DNA from: an uncultured Pseudomonadales bacterium
Lineage (GTDB): Bacteria; Pseudomonadota; Gammaproteobacteria; Pseudomonadales; Azotimanducaceae
DNA: 64,000 nt
Assembly (NCBI GenBank): GCA_958296165.1
Contig: OY282447.1
Coordinates: 1,860,001 to 1,924,000 of the forward strand
Direction: 5' to 3'
The position numbers were made by a program, and so were the translations under genes. The stretch's first letter is position 1; each line of letters opens with the position of its first letter. This document shows, piece by piece, positions 35,595 to 45,326 of the stretch. The notes below the pieces were generated by a model. The model was not told the DNA's origin. It did no database searches and saw only the letters and a program-made list of their open reading frames with translations.

Positions 35595-37946
35595 TCACGG
35601 CGGGCGCGCCTCGCTCAGCAGGATGTCGACCCGCTCCGCGCCGGCGACCCGGACGCGCCGCGCCGCGGTCTCGAAGTTCCTCTGCGACACGCGAACCGAG
35701 TACTCGCCCTCCGGCAGGCCGGCGAAGCGGAAGCTGCCGTCGCTCGTCACCTTCGCGTCCACCGGGCCGTGCCCCGAGCCGACCGGCGCGCCGACGCGCC
35801 GCAGCCGCACCGCCCCGCCGCCCAGCGGCTCGCCGGTGCGCTCGCGCCGCACCGTGCCGGACAGCGAGTTCGCCGGCAGTTCGATGTCGAACGCCGTGTC
35901 CCGCCCCACGTAGACTTGGAGCGTGTGGCCGGCGAGCGTGCGCACGAAGTGGGGTCCTTCGGAAAGGCCGAGCGCCTCGTAGCCGCCCAGGTCGGACGTG
36001 CCCGTGCGCACCCTCGGCAGCGACGGGTCCGCCGGCAGCACCGTCAGCACGAGGCCGGCCAGCGGCCGGCCGCCGGCGGTGACCGTGCCGGACAGCCGCC
36101 CGCGCGCCGAGAAGTCCCAGTCCGCGCTGGCCTCGCCGCGCTCGTCCAGGCGGACGGGCCGCGCCAGCGTCCGCCCGGCCGAGGTGGCGGCGGCGGTGGC
36201 GGCGTCCTTCGGAACGCCGCGCAGGACGTACGCGCCGTTGCCGAACGAACTGCGGCGGACGGCACGGCCGTCCTTGTTCGCCACCGTGATCGTCGCCCGC
36301 TCCACGCTGCGCAGCCCGGCGACGGCGCCGGACAGGGCGCCGCCCGGATCCACCGTGAACCGGATGCCCTCCACGGACTCGCCGTCGCGGATCTCCACCG
36401 TGCGGCTGGCCATCCTGCCGGCCTTCGACCTCGGCGTCAGACGGTACTCGCCGTCGCCCAGGCCGTCCCACCGGAACGTGCCGTCGGGAGCGGGCTTCCG
36501 CACGAACGATCCGCCGGTGAGGTAGTACAAGGAAATGGAGCCCGCGGCCGGCGTGCCGTCCGGCAGCGCGAACGATCCCGCAATCGTCGCGCCGGCGCCG
36601 AGTTCCACGTCGAGGCGGTCGACGGCCTCGCCCACTTCAACGTACTTCCTCGCGTATCCCTGCGCCCACACGTGGACCCTGACCGCGCCCTCCGGCAGAC
36701 CGCCAAGCAGGAACGCGCCGTCCTCGTCCGTCTTGGCGGGGTCCCTCGTTAGCCCCGCAACGGCAAAAAGTGGATCGCCGGTCGGTGGTTCGAGGCTGAC
36801 CCAAGCACCGGCGATCGGCGCGCCGGAGAGCCTGTCGACGACGCGGCCGGCGATGGACCGGTCCGGCTCGAGCGCGAGCTCGCCCAAGTCGTATTCGCCG
36901 CCGGATCCGAGCACGAGATCCGAAGACCAGGGAAAGCGCCCGGGCGCGTCGACAACGAAGAAATTCGCAGCGGCGTCCACAGAGACCTCGAAAGAGCCGT
37001 CCCGGGTGCCGACCGACACGCTCTCGTTGCTCACCTCCCCCAAGAAAGCGGTCACACGGAAGTGCTTGACAGGCTGGCCGGAGATTGCGTCCACGACGCG
37101 GCCACGAACTACGTGACGGCCGATCTGCAGGGCCAGCCCGCGGTAGGGCGCAGCAACCCGGTACCACTGGGTTGAACCCAGTTCGGGCGCCCGGGCATGG
37201 AGGGTCACCTCCCTGCCCGCCTCGAAGGGGCCGAGTCGAAAAGAGCCGTCTTCCCTCGTCCGTGCGCGCAGGTCGAACCATTGCGCGTTCACTTCGACGC
37301 CCGCCGCCGGCGCACCATCCGCGTCGACGACGCGGCCCTCGACGAAGGCCGCGGGGATCAGCTCCAACTCGACCCGGTTCGCGCCGTCGTCCCGAATCTG
37401 GACGTCGTCCAGAACCAGCGGCATGTGCCCCTCGGCGCTCGCCTCCACCGTGTGGGGCCCCGGCCGCAGCCCGCCAGCGCGGAACGCCCCGCCCCGGCCC
37501 GACTCCCAGCTCGGCGCCGCGAACGGCGGCACCTCGAAGCCCTCGTCGTCGGCCGCCGCGATCCTGATCGTCGCGCCCGGCAGCGCGCCGCCGTCCTCGG
37601 ACTGCACCGTGCCGGCCAGCTCCAGGCCCGGCGACAGCCGCAGTTCGACGCGCCGCCCGGACGAGCGCGAGACCGGCACGGCCAGAGGCGCGCGGTCCCT
37701 GCTCACCGCCAGCAGCGTCGCCCGCTCGCCGGCCGGCAGCGGCACCTCGAACGCGCCGCCCTCGATCTCGAACCACTCCGCGGCCGCCGGATCGTCTCCG
37801 AACACGCCCAGCCAGACGGCATGATCCGCTTCCTGGCCGCTCACGCGGCCCTCGACCGTCGGCGCCTCCGCGCCGGACGCGGCGCAGCCGACGACCAGCG
37901 CCAGCATCGCCGCAAGCGCCGTACTCGGACTTGGCACGTAGGCCAT
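35595..37946 (-). CDS. Modular lipoprotein-like paralog 2 (carboxypeptidase-regulatory-like repeats)
   Basis: This 783-residue paralog has the same plan as its neighbours: lipobox-like VVGC in the signal peptide, then repeated regulatory-like beta-sandwich modules. It carries a distinct central cassette (NAQWFDLRARTREDGSF, ISGQPVKHFRVTAFLGEVS, EPPTGDPLFAVAGLTRDP) compared with paralogs 1 and 3, within almost identical surroundings. ATG at 37946 follows a GGAAGTAAGGAAG site; the frame is open beyond, to 38030. It ends LLSEARPP. Very high GC (long antisense open frames) distinguishes the trio from the rest of the window. The function is unknown. Confidence 0.8.
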   Translation of the reverse strand: MAYVPSPSTALAAMLALVVGCAASGAEAPTVEGRVSGQEADHAVWLGVFGDDPAAAEWFEIEGGAFEVPLPAGERATLLAVSRDRAPLAVPVSRSSGRRVELRLSPGLELAGTVQSEDGGALPGATIRIAAADDEGFEVPPFAAPSWESGRGGAFRAGGLRPGPHTVEASAEGHMPLVLDDVQIRDDGANRVELELIPAAFVEGRVVDADGAPAAGVEVNAQWFDLRARTREDGSFRLGPFEAGREVTLHARAPELGSTQWYRVAAPYRGLALQIGRHVVRGRVVDAISGQPVKHFRVTAFLGEVSNESVSVGTRDGSFEVSVDAAANFFVVDAPGRFPWSSDLVLGSGGEYDLGELALEPDRSIAGRVVDRLSGAPIAGAWVSLEPPTGDPLFAVAGLTRDPAKTDEDGAFLLGGLPEGAVRVHVWAQGYARKYVEVGEAVDRLDVELGAGATIAGSFALPDGTPAAGSISLYYLTGGSFVRKPAPDGTFRWDGLGDGEYRLTPRSKAGRMASRTVEIRDGESVEGIRFTVDPGGALSGAVAGLRSVERATITVANKDGRAVRRSSFGNGAYVLRGVPKDAATAAATSAGRTLARPVRLDERGEASADWDFSARGRLSGTVTAGGRPLAGLVLTVLPADPSLPRVRTGTSDLGGYEALGLSEGPHFVRTLAGHTLQVYVGRDTAFDIELPANSLSGTVRRERTGEPLGGGAVRLRRVGAPVGSGHGPVDAKVTSDGSFRFAGLPEGEYSVRVSQRNFETAARRVRVAGAERVDILLSEARPP

Positions 37947-38132
37947 GATTACTTCCTTACTTCCTTCCGCTGCGCACGCCGCCGGCAAAGAGAGGACTTC
38001 GCGTTCGTTGCCCAAGATCCCTAGAGGCACGGATAGTTGGGGGAGGAAAGCGGATCCTCATAAGCCACGGCAGGAGTCGGATCAAAGAATCCGCACAGGA
38101 TCCCTGCTTCGCTCGCGCTGCTCGCTGCCGCT

Positions 38133-40523
38133 TCACGGCGGTTGCGCCTCGCTCAGCAGGATGTCGACCCGCTCCGCGCCGGCGACCCGGACGCGCCGCG
38201 ACGCGGTCTCGAAGTTCCTCTGCGTCACGCGAACCGCGTACTCGCCCTCCGGCAGGCCGGCGAAGCGGAAGCTGCCGTCGCTCGTCACCTTCGCGTCCAC
38301 GGGGCCGTGGCCCGAGCCGACCGGCGCGCCGACGCGCCGCAGCCGCACCGCCCCGCCGCCCAGCGGCTCGCCTGTGCGCTCGCGCCGAACCGTGCCGGAC
38401 AGCGAGTTCGCCGGCAGTTCGATGTCGAACGCCGTGTCCCGCCCCACGTAGACTTGGAGCGTGTGGCCGGCGAGCGTGCGCACGAAGTGGGGTCCGTCGG
38501 AAAGGCCGAGCGCCTCGTAGCCGCCCAGGTCGGACGTGTCCGTGCGCACCCTCGGCAGCGACGGGTCCGCCGGCAGCACCGTCAGCACGAGGCCGGCCAG
38601 CGGCCGGCCGCCGGCGGTGACCGTGCCGGACAGCCGCCCGCGCGCCGAGAAGTCCCAGTCCGCGCTGGCCTCGCCGCGCTCGTCCAGGCGGACGCGCCGC
38701 GCCAGCGTCCGCCCGGCCGAGGTGGCGGCGGCGGTGGCGGCGTCCTTCGGAACGCCTCGCAGGACGTACGCGCCGTTGCCGAACGATCTGCGGCGGACGG
38801 CCCGGCCGTCCTCGCTCGCCACCGTGATCGTCGCCGCCTCCCCGCTGCGCAGCCCGGCGACGGCGCCAGACAACGTGCCGCCCGGGTCCACCGTGAACCG
38901 GATGCCCTCCACGGACTCGCCGGCGCGGATCTCCACCGTGCGGCTGGCCATCCTGCCGGCCTTCGACCTCGGCGTCAGACGGTACTCGCCGTCGCCCAGG
39001 CCGTCCCACCGGAACGTGCCGTCGGCGACGGGCTCCCCCCATGCCGATCCGCGGGTAATGTAATGCACGAAAATAGATCCCGCGACCGGCGTGCCGTCCG
39101 GCAGCGCGAACGACCCCGCGATCGTCGCGCCGGCGCTGAGTTCCACATCGAGGTAGTCGACGTCCGGCCGCACTTCGACGTACTTGTTCGGAAATCCCCG
39201 CGCCGACACGGCGACCCTGGCCGCGCCAGCCGGCAGGCCGCCAAGCAGGAACGCGCCGTCCTCGTCCGTCTTCGTTGAGGCCGTCCGCGGCAGCGGCCCG
39301 AAAGCATGTGGGCCGCCGCCCGGCGGCGAGAAGCTGACCCAAGCATCGGCGACCGGCGCGCCGGAGAGCCTGTCGACGACGCGCCCTGTGATGGACCGGT
39401 TTGGTTTGAGGAGGAGGAGCTCGCCCAGGTCGTATTCGCCGCCGGATCCGAGCACGAGCGGCGCAGACCAGGGAAAGCGCCCGGGAGCGTCGACCACGAT
39501 GAAGTGCGCGTCCGCATCCACGGGAATCTCGAACGAGCCATCGGCGGCTTCTATCGACGTGCTGTCGCGCTTGTGCCGTTTGATGTTGTCGACCACCTCG
39601 GCACGGCCTGCCAGCAACACCGTCACGCGGAAGCGCTCGACCGGGCCGCCGGACGTCGCGTCCACGACGCGGCCGCGGATCACGTGGCGGCCGAGCCGCA
39701 GGGCGAAGTCCCGGTAGGGCGCAGCGACCCGGTACCACTGGGTTGAACCCAGTTCGGGCGACCGGGCGCGGAGCAACGGCTTCCTGGCCGCCTCGAAGGG
39801 CCCGATCCGAAAGGAGCCGTCGTCCCTCGTCTGCGCGGTCAGGCCGGAATACGCCGTCTCCACCTCGACGCCCGCCGCCGGCGCGCCATCCGCGTCGACC
39901 ACGCGGCCCTCGACGAAGGCCGCGGGGATCAGCTCCAACTCGACCCGGTTCGCACCGTCGTCCCGAATCTGGACGTCCAGGACCAGCGGCATGTGCCCCT
40001 CGGCGCTCGCCTCCACCGTGTGCGGCCCCGGCCGCAGCCCGCCAGCGCGGAACGCCCCGCCCCGGCCCGACCGCCAGCTCGGCGCCGCGAACGGCGGCAC
40101 CTCGAAGCCTTCGTCGGCCGCCGCGATCCTGATCGTCGCGCCCGGCAGCGCGCCGCCGTCCTCGGACTGCACCGTGCCGGCCAGCTCCAGGCCCGGCGAC
40201 AGCCGCAGTTCGACGCGCCGCCCGGACGAGCGCGAGACCGGCACGGCCAGAGGCGCGCGGTCCCTGCTCACCGCCAGCAGCGTCGCCCGCGCGCCGGCCG
40301 GCAGCGGCACCTCGAACGCGCCGCCCTCGATCTCGAACCACTCCGCCGCCGCCGGATCGTCTCCGAACACGCCCAGCCAGACGGCATGATCCGTGTCCTG
40401 GCCGCTCACGCGGCCCTCGACCGTCGGCGCCTCCGCGCCGGACGCGGCGCAGGCGCAGCCGACGACCAGCGTCAGCATCGCAGGCAGCCGCCCCACCGCC
40501 CTCCGCAGTGATTCGCTAGCCAT
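38133..40523 (-). CDS. Modular lipoprotein-like paralog 3 (carboxypeptidase-regulatory-like repeats)
   Basis: This 796-residue paralog starts at ATG 40523 after a clear AGGAGGGGAG site and has a lipobox-like VVGC. Its cassette combination is again different: the segment after TGRVVDRLSGAPVADAW reads FSPPGGGPHAFGPLPRTAS, and the following modules carry LPAGAARVAVSARGFPNKY and GSIFVHYITRGSAWGEP, unlike the others. Its C-terminal third is almost the same as in the other two copies. It is the first of the three in transcription order and follows a 311-base region with a palindrome. Tandem duplication followed by recombination or diversifying change is inferred. Confidence 0.8.
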   Translation of the reverse strand: MASESLRRAVGRLPAMLTLVVGCACAASGAEAPTVEGRVSGQDTDHAVWLGVFGDDPAAAEWFEIEGGAFEVPLPAGARATLLAVSRDRAPLAVPVSRSSGRRVELRLSPGLELAGTVQSEDGGALPGATIRIAAADEGFEVPPFAAPSWRSGRGGAFRAGGLRPGPHTVEASAEGHMPLVLDVQIRDDGANRVELELIPAAFVEGRVVDADGAPAAGVEVETAYSGLTAQTRDDGSFRIGPFEAARKPLLRARSPELGSTQWYRVAAPYRDFALRLGRHVIRGRVVDATSGGPVERFRVTVLLAGRAEVVDNIKRHKRDSTSIEAADGSFEIPVDADAHFIVVDAPGRFPWSAPLVLGSGGEYDLGELLLLKPNRSITGRVVDRLSGAPVADAWVSFSPPGGGPHAFGPLPRTASTKTDEDGAFLLGGLPAGAARVAVSARGFPNKYVEVRPDVDYLDVELSAGATIAGSFALPDGTPVAGSIFVHYITRGSAWGEPVADGTFRWDGLGDGEYRLTPRSKAGRMASRTVEIRAGESVEGIRFTVDPGGTLSGAVAGLRSGEAATITVASEDGRAVRRRSFGNGAYVLRGVPKDAATAAATSAGRTLARRVRLDERGEASADWDFSARGRLSGTVTAGGRPLAGLVLTVLPADPSLPRVRTDTSDLGGYEALGLSDGPHFVRTLAGHTLQVYVGRDTAFDIELPANSLSGTVRRERTGEPLGGGAVRLRRVGAPVGSGHGPVDAKVTSDGSFRFAGLPEGEYAVRVTQRNFETASRRVRVAGAERVDILLSEAQPP

Positions 40524-40834
40524 CACTCCCCTCCTGAAGCGCGCCCCACCGCGTCGCGGTGGGCCCAGAGAGAGCCGCGATCCCGGAGATTGCGATCAAC
40601 CACGGCGACAACCGCCGCCGCGGTAGCGATCTCGCACATCGCTGCGAATGGGCTGCTAGGAGAGTAGGTTGACGGACCTGCCGTGTCGACATCATTGGCC
40701 CCCGCTGTGGAGCCAAGGACATCTACCTCACCATGCGCTTCGGCCATGTGATCGGCCTGTATCTGTTAGCACTAGCGTGCTAGTGCATGGTCGGTACCAC
40801 AGCGTTTCCCCTCTGTCAACTGCATTCTTAACGA
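40524..40834. other. Intergenic region with palindrome
   Basis: These 311 bases separate paralog 3 from the ISKra4 copy. No convincing gene is seen. A hairpin-forming palindrome, GCACTAGC-GT-GCTAGTGC, lies at 40769-40786. It is too far from a start codon to be a certain operator for the paralogs, though the orientation permits it. Confidence 0.7.
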
Positions 40835-42367
40835 GGGTGTGCGACGTTTTTGTGCGCGAGCCGTCAGGCGGCCATTGGCGGCGGTTTGCGCCGACGGCGC
40901 CAGAAGTCGTCGTACCGTCCGCTGCGGACGCAGGAGCGCAACGCCATGACGTCGTTCGCGCCGGCCCGGCTCCAGCGCATGCCGGAGCACTTCAGTCGCT
41001 CGCCGACCAGCGTCCGGCAGGAGCTCTCACCATGCCCGAACCGATCGGCAGCCCCATCTCCCGGTACGCCGGGCAGCGCATCCGGCCGCGGTTGTTCTCG
41101 AAATAGCCGGCGCACTGGTCGGCGGTCTTGTCGCCGGCGTGCCGGCGCAGTTCCCGCAGAACGTCGTCCACGCGCCCCTCGGAGAGCGCCGCGCAGACCT
41201 TCTCCGACCACGCCCGGCACAGCTCCGTGCCGGCCCCGCAACCGCGCGCCCCACTTCCCATAGCCGCTCCCTGGCGTGCCAGATGTCGACTACGCAAACG
41301 GCGTTCGGGAACAGCTCCGCGGCGGCGTTCCAGACCCGCTTCGCGCCGTCGGCGACCACCACCTGCCGCTTCGCCGCCGCGAACCCGAACCGCTCCGCGG
41401 CCCGCCGGAGCCGCCGCGCGAACGCCGACGGCTCCGCGTCCACGTCCCTCGACGCCGCGCTGTCGATCGCCGCCGTGTGCCGCGCCGAACCCGCGTCCCG
41501 CTCCGGCAGGCCGGTCTTCGGATTCCTCCGCTCCGCCGCGTGGAACACCGCCACCTTCGCCTCCCGCGTCTTCGACGGCCGGCCGTCCTCCGCCGTCCCC
41601 GCGTCCCGCCGCACCACCGGCACCCCCGTGCCGTCCGGACTGCAGTGCATCGTCTCCGCCGGCGCCTCGCCCAGCGCCGGCTCCGCCTCGTCCCACGCCG
41701 CGATCTCCCGCCCCACCTGCTTCGCGGCCCGCTCCGCCCGCTTCGCCGTCGCCACGACGCCGGCCAGCCGGCCCAGGCGCGCCGCCGCCTTCTCGAAGCT
41801 CGTCTCCGCCGCCAGCTCCGCCAGCGCCCACAGCACCGCCGGCGTTCCCCGCGCGCCGTCCCGCCCCGCGATGCCCAGCTCCTCGTCCAGAACGTGCCGC
41901 CCGCCCTTCGAGCACCCGCACGTCCAGCAGCCGCGCCGCAGCGACAGCGGGCCGAGCAGCGACGGCGGCGCCGTCGAGCGCGTGCCGCGCCGGACCATCG
42001 CCGAGCCGCAACGCCCGCACGCCGGCGCCCCGGACTCCGCGTCCAGCGCCGACAGGCCCTCCGAAACCGCCGCCGCGCCGCCAGGCAGCGCGCCCCGCAG
42101 GTCCAGCTCGAACTCCCGGAATCTCCGCCCGCCGGTCGGAACCTCCCGGCAAAGCTCCCGGAACTCCGGCGACGACGCCAGCATGCCGAGAACATTCTCC
42201 TCCAGAAAAGCCCACGCCTTCTTGCGCTCCAGCGCCTCCCGCGCCAACATGCCGTCCGTCATCGCGATTCCCTTCGCTGCGGTTGTGGATACCCTCAGCT
42301 TACTTGGGAATCGCGATGACTCCCCAAACCCGCTCGCAGCCCCCGCGCACCAAAACGTCGCACACCC
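40835..42367 (-). mobile_element. ISKra4-family insertion sequence, copy 2 (1533 bp)
   Basis: The ends are GGGTGTGCGACGTTTT at 40835 and its complement AAAACGTCGCACACCC ending at 42367. A perfect 8-bp target duplication CTTAACGA flanks it (40827-40834 and 42368-42375). The transposase, on the minus strand, is frameshifted. It is related to, but distinct from, the copy at 20264. Confidence 0.93.
40864..42262 (-). pseudogene. ISKra4-family transposase, frameshifted
   Basis: Translation from ATG 42262 gives the family's N-terminal part, including CGRCGSAMVRRGTRS and WTCGCSKGGRH zinc-like cysteines, SPDGTGVPVVRRD, TREAKVAVF and VVADGAKRVWNAAAELFPNAVCVVDIWHARERLWEVG. The frame then breaks. EGRVDDVLRELRRHAGDKTADQCAGY and GRMRCPAYREMGLPIGSGMV lie in a second frame, and the C-terminal GERLKCSGMRWSRAGAND in a third, to stop 40864. 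At least two shifts make it inactive. Confidence 0.88.
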
Positions 42368-42401
42368 CTTAACGATGCCGCGTGGCGGGCCGCTGCGCGT
42401 C

Positions 42402-43322
42402 TTAGGGTGACCTGTGAGCTACCCGCCGCAAGGCGTTGTGCAAGGCCGCGATGTGGCGTGGCGTGGTGCCGCAGCAGCCGCCAACCAGTCTGGCGCCGTG
42501 CGCAATCCAGTCCTCGGCCTGCGCCGCGAACTCGTCCGCAGTGCCGGCCGGGTCGTTGCGCCAGATCGGGGTCGTCTGGTAGGGCACTTCCGGGTATGCG
42601 CCGATCGGTCCCGCGAAGCGTTCGCCCACGGCGTCGATGGCCGCGGCCACTGCGTCTAGCTCCGTATGCATCACGTTCACCACGTCTGGACGCATCGGGA
42701 TCAGTGCATCGAGAACATCGGCGAAGTCGATGTGAGGAAAGTCGAAACTGGTCAAGCGCGTTGGCGCTCGCAATCGAGCGCTGACGCCGAGCCACACCGG
42801 CAAGCCGGTTGCAAGGGCGGCGGCCATTGCCAACGCCGCATGGCGCGTATCCTGCATCATCTCCAGAGCGATGATGTCCACGCCTGCGGCGGCGAGCAGT
42901 TGGGCTTGCTCGTTGAGATCGGTCGCTGCGCGGTGCGGTGGCGGGTGCTGCCGCACGTCCATGTTGGGCGGCAGATTGGAGAGCGAGCCAGCCACCGCCA
43001 CTGCGTCCGAATGCTTCCCAGACAGTCGGCGAGCCTCTATCGCCAACTCCACGGCACGCCGGTTGATGGCCTCGAACCGCTCGCCAAAGCCGGCCGCTTC
43101 AAGCACGAACCGAGAGCAGCCGAACGTATTGGCCACGATCACGTCGGCGCCGGCATCGATGTAGTCGCGGTGGATGCGCAGCAACACCTCGGGATGCGTG
43201 TGCGCGGCCAGGCCGGACCATGCCGCGGCGCTCATGGGCACGCCGCGGCGGCGCAGCTCCGAGCCGGTGCCGCCGTCGAGCAGCACAACGTCGCCGGCCG
43301 CCAACTTGCGTTGCCAGTTCAC
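42402..43322 (-). CDS. Homocysteine S-methyltransferase family protein
   Basis: This 306-residue TIM-barrel protein has LLDGGTGSELRRRGVP at the N-terminus and the zinc-site motif GGCCGTTPRHI at the C-terminus. The third cysteine ligand usually found in a NC motif upstream is not seen; the corresponding region reads VNVMHTELDAV, so the metal site could differ. Enzymes of this family move a methyl group to homocysteine from S-methylmethionine or betaine. GTG at 43322. It would support methionine synthesis together with metX and metW, but its methyl donor is not known. Confidence 0.88.
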   Translation of the reverse strand: MNWQRKLAAGDVVLLDGGTGSELRRRGVPMSAAAWSGLAAHTHPEVLLRIHRDYIDAGADVIVANTFGCSRFVLEAAGFGERFEAINRRAVELAIEARRLSGKHSDAVAVAGSLSNLPPNMDVRQHPPPHRAATDLNEQAQLLAAAGVDIIALEMMQDTRHAALAMAAALATGLPVWLGVSARLRAPTRLTSFDFPHIDFADVLDALIPMRPDVVNVMHTELDAVAAAIDAVGERFAGPIGAYPEVPYQTTPIWRNDPAGTADEFAAQAEDWIAHGARLVGGCCGTTPRHIAALHNALRRVAHRSP

Positions 43323-43364
43323 GCCGGTGCCCGAACCCGCTTAACCGGGCCGACGGCGTGGCCT

Positions 43365-44738
43365 TTAGGCCATGGCGGATTCGTAGATGGTGTAGGCGAA
43401 GACGATCACCACGCCGATGGGCGCGACGAAACGGATGCCGATGGTCCACACCTGCCACTTCCAGCCTTGCTCCAAGCCAAGCTGTTCTTTGGCGATGGCC
43501 CTCGGCAGCACCCAACCGGCGAACAGGGCGATCAACAAGCCGCCGAGTGGCAGCAGGATCTTGCCGGAAACGTAATCTACAAAGTCGAAGAACGTCAGCT
43601 CGCCGACGATGTGGACGTCTGCCCACACGTTGAACGAGAGCACGCTGCCAATGCCGAGCAGCCAGCAGGCAGCGCCGATGGTGATCGCCACGCGCGGTCG
43701 TTTTGCGTTGTATTCCTCAACCAGAAACGCGATCGCCGGCTCGGTGAGGGAGATGGCGGATGTCACGGCCGCGAAACTCACGAGGATGAAGAACACCGCA
43801 CCCACGATCGCGCCTAGGGGCAGGCTGCCGAACGCCACCGGCACCGTTACGAACAACAGGCCAGGCCCGGTGCCCGGCTCCAAACCGGGCGTGGCGAAGA
43901 CGATGGGGAAGATGGCAAGGCCGGCCGCGAGCGCCACCACCGTGTCCAGCACCGCGATCGTCACCGCAGTCGTGCCGATGGAGGTATTCGCTGGCACATA
44001 GGCGCCGTAGGCCATGATCGCGCCCATGCCCAAACTCAAGGTGAAGAACGCATGTCCCATGGCGGTGAGTACCCCGCCAACGGAGAGTTTGTCTGCATCG
44101 AAGCTGAACAGAAAGCTAAAGCCTTGGGCGAAATCGCCGTATATCGCGGCATAGCCCACCAAGAGGATCAGCAACACGAACAGCACCGGCATCAGCCAGC
44201 GCACGGCCACTTCCAAGCCGCCCACCACGCCGCGTGCGACGATGAACACCGTCGCCGCTATAAACACCGTGTGCCACAGCGTTACTTCCAATGGTTCGGC
44301 GAGGAAATTGTTGAACGCATCGTTGGCGCCACTGCCGTCCGTGCCGTCGAACTCGCCCCGCGCCAAGCGGAAGATGTAGAAGATGGCCCAGCCGGCGATC
44401 ACCGCATAGAAGGAAAGGATCAGGAAGCCTGCCACCACGCCCATCCAGCCAATCAGCGGCCACCAGGCGTCCCCGCCCGCGCGTTCGGTCAGCGCGCGGA
44501 TGGTATTGATGGGGCTCTGCCGCCCAGCGCGCCCGAGCATCACCTCCGCCATCATCACCGGAATGCCGATCAGGGCGATGCACACCAGATACACCACCAC
44601 GAACGCACCTCCGCCGTTCTCGCCCGTGATGTAGGGGAACTTCCAGAGGTTGCCCAACCCCACCGCCGAGCCGGCCGCGGCCAGCACGAACAGCAGTCGG
44701 CTGGACCACATGCCGTGTTTGGAGACGTCGTCTGGCAT
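43365..44738 (-). CDS. Sodium-dependent transporter (SNF/NSS family)
   Basis: This 457-residue integral membrane protein of the neurotransmitter:sodium symporter family has about 12 hydrophobic helices. The first carries the family signature [27 protein letters not shown], with the unwound substrate-binding GLGN. Further helices include [19 protein letters not shown], and [19 protein letters not shown]. Such transporters import amino acids or amines with sodium. The ATG at 44738 follows an AGAGGA site; the longer frame is disregarded. It is divergent from smpB with 43 bases between. Confidence 0.92.
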   Translation of the reverse strand: MPDDVSKHGMWSSRLLFVLAAAGSAVGLGNLWKFPYITGENGGGAFVVVYLVCIALIGIPVMMAEVMLGRAGRQSPINTIRALTERAGGDAWWPLIGWMGVVAGFLILSFYAVIAGWAIFYIFRLARGEFDGTDGSGANDAFNNFLAEPLEVTLWHTVFIAATVFIVARGVVGGLEVAVRWLMPVLFVLLILLVGYAAIYGDFAQGFSFLFSFDADKLSVGGVLTAMGHAFFTLSLGMGAIMAYGAYVPANTSIGTTAVTIAVLDTVVALAAGLAIFPIVFATPGLEPGTGPGLLFVTVPVAFGSLPLGAIVGAVFFILVSFAAVTSAISLTEPAIAFLVEEYNAKRPRVAITIGAACWLLGIGSVLSFNVWADVHIVGELTFFDFVDYVSGKILLPLGGLLIALFAGWVLPRAIAKEQLGLEQGWKWQVWTIGIRFVAPIGVVIVFAYTIYESAMA

Positions 44739-44768
44739 CGCAAATCCTCTTGCAGCTTGCTCACATTC

Positions 44769-44774
44769 TATAAT
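44769..44774 (+). promoter_or_regulatory. Candidate -10 box of smpB
   Basis: TATAAT lies only seven bases upstream of the smpB ATG (44782), so transcription would begin at or next to the start codon and the messenger could be leaderless. No convincing -35 box at normal spacing was found. Confidence 0.45.
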
Positions 44775-44781
44775 CGGCGGC

Positions 44782-45267
44782 ATGGTCAAACCAACGAAGT
44801 CCGGCAACGAGCCGCGCACCACCATTGCCTTGAACCGCCGTGCCCACTTTGATTACGAGATCGGACAGCGCTTCGAGGCGGGCGTGGTGCTTGAAGGCTG
44901 GGAAGTGAAGAGCATCCGCGCCGGCCAGGCGCAGATCTCCGATAGCTACGTGCTGGTGCGCAACGGCGAAGCGTGGTTGCTCGGCGCGCGCTTCAGCCCG
45001 CTTGTGAGCGCATCGACGCACGTGCTCGCGGATCCCACCCGCACTCGCAAGCTGCTTCTGCACGCCAGCGAGATCTCGCGCATCTTCGCGGCCGTGCAGA
45101 CTCGCGGCCAAGCCTGCGTAGCAACTGCACTATATTGGAAGGGCGGGCGCGTGAAGTGCGAGGTCGCGTTGGGCAAAGGCAAGAAGAGCCACGACAAGCG
45201 GGCCAGCATCCGCGAGCGCGACTGGAAGCGCGACCAAGCACGTTTGGCGAAGCAGAGCGCGGTCTAG
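44782..45267 (+). CDS. smpB: SmpB, tmRNA-binding trans-translation protein
   Basis: SmpB binds tmRNA and rescues stalled ribosomes. The 161-residue protein shows [20 protein letters not shown], the [21 protein letters not shown] motif, and the basic C-terminal tail [20 protein letters not shown] that enters the ribosomal mRNA path. ATG at 44782, just downstream of a TATAAT box. The length is normal. tmRNA itself was not found nearby. Confidence 0.95.
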   Translation: MVKPTKSGNEPRTTIALNRRAHFDYEIGQRFEAGVVLEGWEVKSIRAGQAQISDSYVLVRNGEAWLLGARFSPLVSASTHVLADPTRTRKLLLHASEISRIFAAVQTRGQACVATALYWKGGRVKCEVALGKGKKSHDKRASIRERDWKRDQARLAKQSAV

Positions 45268-45326
45268 GCGAGCTGCAAGCTGGCAAGCGGTAAAGGAGCC
45301 GAGCCATCACGAGTGAGAGAGCAGCC

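Larger units (their letters stand above)
33097..40523 (-). repeat. Three tandem gene-length repeats (about 2.4 kb each)
   Basis: The three paralogous genes form imperfect direct repeats with starts at 35493, 37946 and 40523. The gene 3' thirds (about 33097-34100, 35595-36600 and 38133-39060) are nearly identical, and the promoter-proximal sequences (GGAAGTAATG-type) of copies 1 and 2 are also alike. The middles are divergent. Confidence 0.85.

Noticed and set aside
40992-42215. Second minus-strand frame over ISKra4 copy 2 as a separate gene
   Set aside because: Only its last part has family homology; it is the continuation of the transposase after a frameshift.
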